A DNA stretch of 64,000 nt from the NCBI GenBank assembly GCA_037043455.1, contig JAWPHD010001274.1:124001-188000 (forward strand), given 5' to 3'. The notes under the pieces are model-generated. The model was given only the letters and a program-made list of their open reading frames with translations, searched no databases and was not told where the DNA came from. This stretch comes from Cyrtodaria siliqua. Lineage: Eukaryota > Mollusca > Bivalvia > Adapedonta > Hiatellidae. A program made the position numbers and the translations under genes. This document shows, piece after piece, positions 43,701-52,989 of this stretch (position 1 is the stretch's first letter; every line of letters begins with the position of its first letter).

Positions 43701-46700
43701 TATCGTCTTAACGAGTCAAAATATAGCATTTTGAACTAAATCAAGGGCATTAACTCCGCTGTTACCGGTCCGATATGAATGGTTTTCGAACTTGTCCGAG
43801 CTTCCATTGATATTAACAATGTGGTAAAGTTTGGTAAAGATCGGATGAACAATGAAGCCCCTATCGTCTTAACGAGGCAAAATATAGCATTTTGAACTAA
43901 ATCAAGGGCCATAACTCTGTGTTGCTAGTCCGATATGAATGGTTTTCGAACTTGTCCGAGCTTTCATTAATATTAACAATCTGATAAAGTTTGGTAAAGA
44001 TCGGATGACCAATGAAGTCCCTATCGTCTTAACGAGTCAAAATATAGCATTTTAAACTAAATCAAGGGCCATAACTCCGCTGTTACTAGTCCGATATGGC
44101 TGGTTTTCAAACTTGTTCGAGCTTTCAATGCCATTAGCAATCTGATCAAGTTTGGTAAAGATCGGATGAACAATGAAGCCCCTATCGTCAACGAGGCAAA
44201 ATATAGCATTTTTAACTAAATCAAGGGCCATAACTCCGCTGTTACTAGTCCGATATCGCTGTTTTTTGAAATTGTTCGAGCTTCCATTGATATTAACAAT
44301 GTGGTAAAGATTGGTAAAGATAGGATGAAAAATGAAGGCATTATCGTCTTGAGGAAAAATATAGCAATATAGCATTTTTAACTAAATCAAAGACCATAAC
44401 TCCGCTGTTACTGGCCGAACTGGCTGGTTTTCGAACTTGCCCGAGCTTTCATTGATATTAACAACCTGTTAAAGTTTGGTAAAGATCGGATGAAAAATGA
44501 AGGCCCTATCGTCTTAATGAGACAAAAGTTAACGACGGACGGACGACGGACAGACGACGGACAACTCGACATCCCATAAGGGCCAGCAGAGCTAAAAAAC
44601 GAAAAAACAAACAATTTAAACAAAAAAACAACAACACCAAATGAGAGGCCCAAAAGGGCCTATATCGCTCTACTGGCTATACGGTGTCCATGGTGGGGTG
44701 GGGTGGGGGAGGATAGAAGGATTGTGTGTCAGATATGGCAATATCAAACTAGTTTTATATAAACTGTCTTCAATTACCAAGATATGGGGGGCTTAAGTTT
44801 GGCTGGCTTTAAAACAAATCAAACTTTCATTAATATAAACACTTAAACCAAGTTTCACATGTGACACAGGGGCGTGGCCAATTTTTACCATTTGAACAAG
44901 CTTGGTAGAGGACCATAAGCTGAATGTAAATACAAAATATTAAACTGTTGGCTCTTGTAATTTCAGAGAAGAAGATTTTTGAAGTTTTTCCCTATATAAG
45001 TCTACGTAAAACTGAACCTGGGGCGGGCCAAATTTGAGCACAGGGTCACCATTTGAACAAACTTGGTAGAGGATCCATAAGCTGATAATAAATAAAAAAT
45101 ATTAACCTTTATCTCGTGCAGTTTCATAGAAGAATATTTCTATACAGTTATAACTATAACTCTATGTAAAACAGATCCAACAAGGGCCCCTAAGCTGGCA
45201 ATTAAAGAAAAAAGAACCAAGGTTTCTTACGAGAAAAATAAATAAAAAACAAGAGGCCCAAGAGGGCCTGTGGACGCTCTACTGGCTAATATGGCTCTTA
45301 TGACATCAATGAAGCGAGTGACTTAAAGAGGCAAAATATAGCATTTTTAACTATATCAAGAGCAGTAACTCCATCATTACTGGTTTGATCTGGCTGGTTT
45401 TCCAAGTTGGCCAGTAGAGATAATAAAAATAAAAAAATAAAAAAAATAAATAAAAAAATTAAAAAAAAATAAATAAACAAAAAATAAACAAAAAATATGA
45501 AAAAAAATAATAATAAAAAATAAAGAAATTGAAAAATTTAAAACAAGCATTGATGTAAAACTGTGACCCCCGGGGCGGGGCCAGATGTGACCCCAGGGTC
45601 AGCATTTGAACAAAATTGGTAAAGGACCATAAGCTTATAGCAACAGCAAAATATTAAACCTCTGGCTCTTGCAGTTTCAGAGAAGAAGATTTTTTAAGTT
45701 TTTCCCTATACATGTCTATGTAAAACATGTGACCCTTGGGACGGGACCAAATGTGACCCCAGGGTCACCATTTGAACAAACTTGGTAAAGGACCATAAGC
45801 TTATAATAATTGTAAAATATCAAACCTCTGGCTCTTGTAGTTTCCGAGAAGAAGATTTTTAAAAAAAAAATCCTATATAAGTCTATGTAAAACTGTGACC
45901 CTCGGGGCGGGGACAAATTTGACCCCAGGGTCACCATTTGAACAAACTTAGTAGAGGACCATAAGCTGATGCTACAAGTAATACATGAGAGCTCTGTGCC
46001 TTGTGGTTTCAGAGAAGAAGATTTTTTAAACTTTTTTCCTATATGTCTATATGAAAAACATGCAAAACCTCAATATACAAACTTTGGACCCCCGAGGCAC
46101 GGCCATTTTTTCTGACACCGGGGACTTTATTTGAACAAACTTGATAGTCTAGGCGTTGACGATCATTTTAAAAGAAAAACTGTTGAAATCTGTCAAGCGG
46201 TTCTGGAGAAGAAGATTTTTTAAGGTTTCGACCATATATGGTAATGGCAGCCATCTTGGATGTAGCGCCGACCTAATTTTAACAAATCTAAAAAGCATTC
46301 ATCTAAGGATCATCCATTTGAAGTTTGGTCAAAATTAGCCAAGCGGTTTCTGACGAGAAGTCGTTTGAAGAATTCCCTATACATGTCTATGTAAAACATG
46401 TGACCCTTGGGGCGGGGCCAAATGTGACCCTAAGGTCACCATTTGAACAAACTTGGTAAAGGACCATAAGCTTATAGTAAATGCAAAATATCAAACCTCT
46501 GGCTGTTGTAGTTTCTGAGAAGATTTTTTAAAAAAAAATCCTTTTTAAGTCTATGTAAAACTGTGACCCCCGGGGCGGGGACTAATTTGACCCCAGGGTC
46601 ACCATTTGAACAAACTTAGTAGAGGACCATAAGCTGATGCTACATGTAATACATGAGAGCTCTGTGCCTTGTGGTTTCAGAGAAGAAGATTTTTTTTTTT

Positions 46701-49700
46701 TTTTTCCTATATGTCTATATGAAAAACATGCAAAACCTCAATATACAAATTTTGGACCCACGGGGCACGGCCATTTTTGACCCCGGGGACTTTATTCGAA
46801 CAATCTTGATAGTCTAGGCGTTGGCGATCATTTTAAAAGAAAAACTGTTGAAATCTGTCCAGCGGTTCTGGAGAAGATTTTTTAAGGTTTCGACCATATA
46901 TGGTAATGGCAGCCATCTTGGATGTAGCGTTGAACTAATTTTAACAAATCTAAAAAACATTCATCTAAGGATCATGCACGTGAAGTTTGGTCAAAATTAG
47001 CCAAGCGGTTTCTGAGGAGAAGTCGTTTGAAGAAAAGTTAACGGACGACAGACGACAGACAGACGACAGACGACGGACGACGGACAACACAGCATCCCAT
47101 AAGCTCTGCTGGCCCTTGGCCAGTAGAGCTAAAAAACAAACAAGAAATCCGCGGATTCACATGTCTCGCCAAACGGGAGCTGGACTTAAAAATAAAAAGG
47201 TCAATGATGCTTGAATGAAAGTTTGTAAACATTTTATTAACTAAAAACAATGGAGTTTGCAGTTTGCTGAGATGACATTTAAATGCATTTGTTTAAAAAC
47301 AAAATGGTTTGCTGAGATAACATTTAAGTGCATTTGTTTAAAAACAAAATGCCATTCTATTAAAAACAAGAGGCCCAAGAGGGCGTGTGGACGCTCTACT
47401 GGCTAAAACGGTTCTTATATCAAGGGTTGCCGACATAAAATTCCCATCAGTACTTCTTTTAAAACATTGCAAAAACAACAGGGATAGGATGGCCTTAGAT
47501 CACCTTAATAAGATAAAAAATGAAGTAACTACAGATTTAACGAAGGAAAATACAATATAGCATTGTTCAACAAATCAAGGGCCATAACTCTGTCGTTATT
47601 AACAAGATCTAGCTGTTTTTTTCAAACTTGTCCAAGATTTCATTGATATACCGCGCTTTGCACAACTAGACATCATACTGAGGCTTCCTGCCAAATTTTG
47701 TAGAAATCCAACAAGCCATTTAGGAGGAGTAGCGCCGACAAGAAATGTAAAGTAAAAATGTCAAAGAGCCATAACTCCATCAAAAATCAGTGAACTGGAA
47801 AAAATGCGTGATATGCATAACTAGATATATATTACCGATGCTTCCTGCCAAGTTTCAAAATCCAACAAGGCATTTAGGAGGAGTAGCGCCGACAAGAAAT
47901 TTAAAAGTAAAAATGTAAAAAAAATCAACAAAAAAATAAATAAATCAAATAAACAAAAAATAATGAAAGAAAAAAAAACAAATAGAGAAAACAACAAAAA
48001 AAATTAAAAAAAAAAAAATCTAAAAAAAAAAAATATATATATACATGTATTAAAAAAAAATTAAAAAAAAAAAAAATACTAATAATAAAAAAAAGGCAAA
48101 ACATCTGGTAAAGTTTGGTAAAGATCAGATGCAAAATGAAAGCCCTATCGTATCAACGTGGCAAAGCATTTTTAACTAAATCAAGGGCCATAACTCCGCT
48201 GTTGCTGGTCCGATCTGGCTGGTTTTCGAACTTGTCCAAGCTTTCATTGATATTAACAATCTGTTAAAGTTTGGTAAAGATCGGATTAAAAATGAAGGCC
48301 CTTGGCCAGTAGAGCTAAAAATCATCAGCTACAAAAAGTAGGTCAAGGTCATAGATGAAAAAAAAGATGCACTACCCAAGACACAACTATGTCAAAATAG
48401 AATATTTTTCTTCCAAAGATTAAGCTATAAATTAGGTTTAAAACATCTAGTGCATAATTATTGTTCATGAGAAAGTAAATGGGACATTAAAGTTATCTGC
48501 CCTTTGCTTGGATGGTAAAGGTCACATCCACATTTGCTTTGTCACACTGCAATGTACCACTCAAGATACAACTATAAGCCAAAGTTTGTAAGTGTTAGTA
48601 CATACAGTTTGCGCGAAACTGACCTCAACGCAAAAGTTGAAGGTAAAAATTATTAAGTTATCTGCCCTTTGCTTGGAGGGTCAAGGTCACTTCCACATTT
48701 GCTTTGTCACGTTGCGATGTAACACCATAGATACAAACTACAAGCAAAGTTTGAAAGGTTAGTGTATACAGTTTGTGAGAAAATGACCTAAACGCAAAAC
48801 TTGAATGTTGATGCCGCCGCCCGCTGCTGGAAAAGCAACACTATGTCTCTTTTTTTCTTCGAAAAGGCGAGACCAAAAAATCAATAAAAAAAAACATAAA
48901 AAAAATAAATAAAAAAAAAACGTAATTTCTTTTTTTTTTTTTTTTAAAAAAGACAAATTAATAATAAAACGTTGAACCCATGAACCAAGATTTCTTATGG
49001 AGAAAAAAAAAATATATCCCTCTATTGAGATTTGAACCAACGACCCCTGGGGTTTCCAGTGTACATTACCAAATATTGAAAAAGGGCCATAACCATAACT
49101 CTGTTACTTGTTCGATCTGGCTGGTTTTCACACTCGTCCCGAGCTTTCATTGATATCAACAATCTGGCCAAGTTTGGGTAAGATCGAATACAAAATGAAG
49201 GCGCTAGAGTGTTCACAGGGCTGAAAATTGCATTTTTCAATAATTCAAGGGCACATACAGACCCAGTTGAGTTCAAGTACCCCAAAAATGCATTCCGTTT
49301 GCATTTCGTTTGCATTCCGTTTGCGTTCCATTTGCGCTCCGTTTGCATTCCGTTTGCATTTCATTTTTATGTATGCATTTTTTAAAATGCAAATCATTTG
49401 CGTTTTTGAATGTATTCAGCGTTTATAAAACAAAACTATGCGTTTATTTAAATGCACGGAACGATGCAACATAATGTGTGCGTTTAAATGCAAAACGGAA
49501 ACAAATGCATTTGCGTCTACCAATCGCAACATTTTTGACGATTAAACTACGCATTTATCCAGTCATGCAATTCTTACCACGAGTCGTCGATTAATGTTTG
49601 TGATCATATTGAAGAATGTGTCCTTTGGCTGACATTATTTGGTGGTGCAAATTGATGATTATTCTGTTTTCTCTTCCTGGTTTATGTTATTTTCATCAAG

Positions 49701-51564
49701 AATTTAACATACTTGACACTATATAAAAATATGCCGTCTGATTTTACCAACATTATTTCAGTTTTATAATGAAATAATATAAAGTTTGTGCTACACAATA
49801 AATACATTTCCTATTTTAAATCAGTAAAAATAAAAGTGTGTAATTTGCTTAAAAAAACACCATTTACACAGTGTATTTCTTTATTTTAAAATACTGCAAA
49901 ACGCACTTCGTTTAAATCGAGACTTCAATTATGTACTCACAAGGATAATATTGAAAGTTATCTGAAATAAGGAAAATGCATTTGCGTTCGTTTCGTTCGT
50001 TTCGTTCGTTTCATTCGTTCCGTTCATTTTCAGCGTTTTAAAAAATGCATTCATCGTTCGTTTTTTAAAACGCTGAACGCTGAAAATGAACGAAACGAAC
50101 CAAATGCATTTTTAAAATATAGATAGTGCAACGTTCATTCTGCGTTCGTTCTGCGTTCATTCTGCGTTCATTTCCGTTCGTTCAGCGTTCGTTCTGCATT
50201 TATTTGGGGTACTTGAACGCAACTGGGTCTGTAATCCCAGTGTTCCTGGTCCGATATTGCTGTTTTTGAACTTGTTCAAGCTTTCATTGATATTAACAAT
50301 CTGTGCAATTTGGTAAATATCAAATAATAAATGAAGGTGCTAGAGTGTTCACAAGGCAGAAAATGGCGTTTTTTCAGAAAATACAAGGGTCATAACTCTG
50401 GTGTTACTGACCCAATTTGGCTAGTTTCAAACTTGTCAGAGCGTTCATTGATATTAACAATCTGTACAAGTTTGGTCAAGATCAAATAATAAATTAATTG
50501 AATTGAATTGAATGTTGTTTAACGGCTCATCAACACAGTATAGGTTATTTAGAGCCGGCCCAGAGAGAGGGGAAGGATACATAGGAATCCGGGAACCTGC
50601 CCTACTCTTATTATCGAATAGATTCCTATGGTTCTTTAACGAGCTCGGAGGATAGACCGATACACGGGACCGTCCGCTTTACGTCCAAATCCGACGGACG
50701 AGGCTAAGGGAAAGTGTCTTGCCCAAGAACACACTGACAAATAATAAATGCAGGTGCTAGAGTGTTCACAAGGCTTAATATGGCATTTTTCAGCAAACCA
50801 AGGGCTATAACTCCGGTGAAAACTAATATGATCGGACTGGTTTTCGAACTTGTCCAAGCTTTCATTGATATAAAGACACTGGCAAGTTTCGTAAAGATCA
50901 GAATAATAACGAAGGCCCTAGAGTTTTCACAAGGCCAAAGTTAACGGACGTCGGACGGACAACTCGTCATCCCTAAAAACTGTGTAAGTTTGGTTAAGAT
51001 TGCTCAAGAAATGTGGCCTGTATCATGTTAACAACATGTAAAACTGCATTTTTTGCTAATTCAGGGGCCATAACTCATGTTATTGGTCCGATCTGGCCCA
51101 TTATCAAACTCGTTCGAGATCTTATGGCCATATACAATCTGTGCAAGTTTGGTTAGGATTGCTCAAGAAATGTGGCCTCTATCCTGTTAACAAGCTAAAT
51201 GTTGTCGACGGTGAGCTAAAAAAATAAAAAAAAACAAAATGTTGATGCCCGTATAATAAAGTTCAAAAGGCTAACATAATATATATTTTGGAGAAGTAGG
51301 TCATAGTGACCTAGTTTTCAGGGTATGGTCAGTGCCTGTTAAAATTTTGATGAAGATTGGACATGATAATGCTGAGATATAACAAAAACTTAATTCCCCA
51401 CTGCCCGAACTTAAAAAAAAAGGTTAACGTAATGCATATTTTTGACAAAGTAGGTCACAGTGAACCTGTTTTCAAGGTATGGTCAGTGCTTGATGAGAGG
51501 AAGGTGCTGGTAAATTTGATGAAGATCGGACATGGTAATGCTGAGATATAACAAAAACTTTATT

Positions 51565-51595
<31 letters not shown>

Positions 51596-52327
51596 ACACA
51601 CACACACACACACACACCCCCACAACAAAACGCATATTTTGGAGGAAGTACTAGTTTTCAGGGTATGGTCAGTGCTTGATGAGAGGAAGGTGCTGTTAAA
51701 GTTTGATGAGATCAGACATGGTAATGCTGAGATATATAGAAAACACATAATGTTGACGCCCGCCCGACGGTTTATGCCAATCTATAAGCCATTTTTTTCC
51801 CACTAAAACCTGGCTAACAATGATGTCCTGGTTTAACTTTCTCCCCTTATATATGGTTTACAGCCATTTTTCACAAGCTTGAATATGTAAATCAAGGGTA
51901 AAACCCCTTCCCCATTTGCTTAGATACATGCCCAATAGCCTTATATACAGCTATAGTATCTTTAAGGTAATGTTTATTTATATACAGCTATAGTATCTTT
52001 AAGGTAATGTTTATTTATATACAGCTATAGTATCTTTAAGGTAAGTTTATTTATATACAGCTATAGTATCTTTAAGGTAATGTTTATTTATATACAGCTA
52101 TAGTATCTTTAAGGTAATGTTTTCTACCCTTTTATATCTTACACCATTGACCATGTTACCTGTATGTGTTCTCTGATGCGTGACCAGGGCACTGCTGTTT
52201 CTAAATGATCGTGAGCACGTGCTGCACATGTATGGTTTCTCTCCTTTATGAATCCGCATATGCTGCTTCAACTGCCCTGCCTGTCTGAACGACTTCTTAC
52301 AGATGTCACATTCATGAGGCTTCTGTC
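37202..52327 (-). CDS. C2H2 zinc-finger protein, last five fingers in two exons; 5' part outside the recognisable region
   Basis: Exons 52160-52327 and 37202-37626 join across a 14.5-kb intron in phase 1. ...CAT ACA G|GTAACA and TTGTAG|GT GAG CGG recreate the linker HTGERPF exactly. The exons encode five C2H2 fingers: two in the upstream exon (CX2CX12HX3H, linker KGEKPYM) and three in the terminal exon, the last ending HX4H with CH spacing. A 60-residue acidic tail follows with a perfect 16-residue duplication, then TGA. The upstream exon begins in phase 1 within a GQKPHEC linker, so more fingers are expected upstream. A probable DNA-binding nuclear protein; I cannot assign a family member. 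Confidence 0.88.
37627..38690. other. Zinc-finger intron: dispersed repeat fragments
   Basis: It contains GTGACCTTGACC-type sequence and a small duplication of TTTTTCACTCT(C)TTGTT..AGCCATGCAAAA (38140-38370). TTTCTTCGAAAAGGC at 38391 matches a terminus seen at 48850. No coding potential. Confidence 0.5.
38700..39915 (+). pseudogene. Tc1-like transposase, degenerate (DDE triad still visible)
   Basis: The start at 38955 (MGCRPGITL) opens a helix-turn-helix N-terminus with SGRPRKK. After a stop at 39161 the coding continues in shifted frames: [14 protein letters not shown] (39265-39310), LFTDESHF with the first catalytic Asp (~39393), [10 protein letters not shown] (39501-39530), QQDNTRPH with the second Asp (39638-39640) and SPIEHFWD with the Glu (39734-39736). 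The end is GEHTRY. Asp and Glu are in one frame, 32 codons apart, with TAG and TGA between. Frameshifts make it inactive. No clear terminal inverted repeats were found. Confidence 0.88.
38771..38852 (+). repeat. Extra copy of an internal transposase segment upstream of the transposase start
   Basis: About 75 bp (CTGCCCGTCTGTGGGGCTGT...GTACGTC) recurs at 39245-39320, where it belongs in the transposase order. The copy at 38771 lies 5' of the start codon. Confidence 0.85.
39916..40852. repeat. Intron; two-copy ~70-bp duplication and A-rich tract
   Basis: GCCTGTGTGTTTGGTGAAAC with flanks is duplicated at 40270-40445. A weak B-box-like GAGTTTGAATCCC lies at 40162. 40718-40850 is almost pure A with scattered G and T. 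Confidence 0.65.
40853..43228 (+). mobile_element. Pearl-like composite element, complete, with a nested second 5' terminus
   Basis: 5' termini at 40853 and 41034 (GAGGCCCAAGAG(A/G)GCC..CTCTACTGGC). The core has five to six type-2 units (41050-41970), then about seven type-1 units of 160-161 bp (41975-43080). Then comes a GACGGACGACGG tract (43109-43180), GACAACTCGCCATCCCATAA and the 3' hairpin AGCTCTGCTGGCC/GGCCAGTAGAGCT with AAAA (43195-43228). Confidence 0.88.
43229..44597 (+). mobile_element. Pearl-like element, 5' terminus missing, joined to the previous copy
   Basis: Starts directly in a type-1 core unit after the previous AGCTAAAA. It runs about seven units and ends with an ACGG tract, CAACTCGACATCCCATAAGG and CCAGCAGAGCTAAAA. 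The core units differ from the preceding element (GATATGAATGG variants). Confidence 0.85.
44638..47136 (+). mobile_element. Pearl-like element with type-3 core and a miniature copy inside
   Basis: 5' terminus GAGGCCCAAAAGGGCC at 44641. Core units of about 165 bp carry GTGACCC(C/T)(C/T)GGGGCGGGGCC and ACCATTTGAACAAACTTGGT. A block of about 670 bp is duplicated (45.70-46.33 and 46.38-47.03 kb). Tail: a GACGGACGACAGACGG-type tract, CAGCATCCCATAAGCTCTGC and GGCCAGTAGAGCTAAAA. Confidence 0.85.
45248..45425 (+). mobile_element. Miniature pearl-like element (one core unit)
   Basis: Complete 5' terminus (AAGAGGCCCAAGAGGGCC...CTCTACTGGCTAATATGG), one type-1 unit and GGCCAGTAGAGATAA within 178 bp. It sits inside the type-3 element and shows how far the core can shrink. 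Confidence 0.75.
47143..48880 (+). mobile_element. Second dispersed element with GTCTCGCC/GGCGAGAC ends, hosting a pearl-like copy
   Basis: The left end CGCGGATTCACATGTCTCGCC and the right end TTCTTCGAAAAGGCGAGAC are partly inverted. The right half has two ~160-bp units (ATCTGCCCTTTGCTTGGA(T/G)GGT..AAGGTCAC). The boundaries are approximate. Confidence 0.5.
47364..48320 (+). mobile_element. Pearl-like composite element
   Basis: 5' terminus ACAAGAGGCCCAAGAGGGCG at 47367; mixed core units; an A/T tract at 47920-48090; 3' GGCCAGTAGAGCTAAAA at 48302-48318. The ACGG tract has been lost. Confidence 0.8.
48881..49255. repeat. A/T-rich tract and start of a type-1-like core
   Basis: A-rich and T-rich runs (48885-48960) are followed by degenerate type-1 core sequence (GGCCATAACC..TTCGATCTGGCTGG), which is interrupted by the MITE at 49258. 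Confidence 0.65.
49258..50231. mobile_element. Tc1/mariner-like MITE, 974 bp, TA target site
   Basis: The 26-bp ends CAGACCCAGTTGAGTTCAAG.. and the complement of ..CTTGAACGCAACTGGGTCTG are flanked by TA on both sides (49256-49257, 50232-50233). Excision restores the host core sequence CAAGGGC(A)CATAATCCCAGTGTT. Subterminal ~11-12-bp repeats occur on both sides: CATTCCGTTTG on the left and GTTCATTCTGC on the right. A small internal palindrome lies near 50020-50090. Confidence 0.82.
50232..51220 (+). mobile_element. Degenerate pearl-like core, continued, with an inserted ~235-bp sequence
   Basis: Core units resume (TTCAAGCTTTCATTGATATTAACAATCTG) and end with ACGGACGTCGGACGGACAAC (50943-50965) and a remnant near 51220. 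50495-50735 is inserted sequence starting with TTGAATTGAATTGAA and containing CATCAACACAGTATAGGTTA, a distant relative of the SINE-like family's tail. Confidence 0.65.
51240..51935. repeat. Intron repeat, three ~165-180-bp units; long poly-C and CA tract
   Basis: GTAGGTCA(T/C)AGTGA..TTTTCA(G/A)GGTATGGTCAGTGC recurs at 51295, 51455 and 51650. Between the last two lies an uninterrupted run of about 27 C (51565-51591) followed by (CA)n to 51616. Confidence 0.85.
51940..52120. repeat. ~37-bp minisatellite, 5 copies, downstream of a zinc-finger exon
   Basis: TTATATACAGCTATAGTATC followed by TTTAAGGTAATGTTTATT. It lies 40 bp inside the intron from the exon's donor (52159). Confidence 0.94.
52160..52327 (-). 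CDS. Zinc-finger gene exon (fingers 1-2 visible)
   Basis: Exactly 56 codons' length, phase 1 at both ends. Acceptor CTTGTTTCAG|GACAG and donor CATACAG|GTAACA on the minus strand. Fingers [13 protein letters not shown] and [13 protein letters not shown] with KGEKPYM between. Confidence 0.92.
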
Positions 52328-52690
52328 CTGAAACAAGATGAGACAATCAGAGTTTTATAATAATCTGTAACTGCTACACCCAGATAAAGGAGGCCTCTGT
52401 CCTAAAACAAGAGGGGACAATCAGAGGTTTTATAATAATCTGTAACTGCTACACCCAGATAAAGAAGGCTTCTGTCCTGAAACAAGACGGGACAATCAGT
52501 TTTATAATAATCTGTAACTGCTACACCCAGATAAAGAAGGCTTCTGTCCTGAAACAAGACGGGACAATCAGTTTTATAATAATCTGTAACTGCTACACCC
52601 AAGATAAAGAAGGCTTCTGTCCTGAAACAAGACGGGACAATCAGTTTTATAATAACCTGTAACTGCTACACCCCAGATAAAGAAGTCCCA
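52328..52690 (-). repeat. ~73-bp minisatellite carrying five copies of the zinc-finger exon's 3' splice site
   Basis: TTGTTTCAG|GACAGAAGCC occurs (minus strand) at the true junction 52327/52328 and again near 52401 (TTTTAG|GACAGAGGCC), 52476, 52548 and 52621. Each decoy starts with the exon's first 10-12 nt and then diverges (TTCTTTATCTGG), reaching a stop after about 15 codons. Confidence 0.95.
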
Positions 52691-52985
52691 GGATTGTTTT
52701 AGTAATGTTATCAGGTTACTCGACTGCTTTAAAAATAATATTTTTATTTATGCACTTTCTATTGCACATGAACATTTTCTCTGAATACACATTTCTAATC
52801 TAAAAAGCAACACAAAGTGCCTTCTTTATTCGCAATGCAGTCAGAGCAATTTGATGCCTCACCATTAATCATGGTCACTTAGAAAAATAGAACTTGAAAA
52901 TGTTATTTAGCTACAGTAACTACTAGTAAACAGTCGGGTATAATTCACATAACTGTATCTGCCTTCAGTGACACCAAGAGAGTCT
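52691..52985. other. Intron, no feature seen
   Basis: AT-rich unique-looking DNA. Confidence 0.5.
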
Positions 52986-52989
52986 TGAA

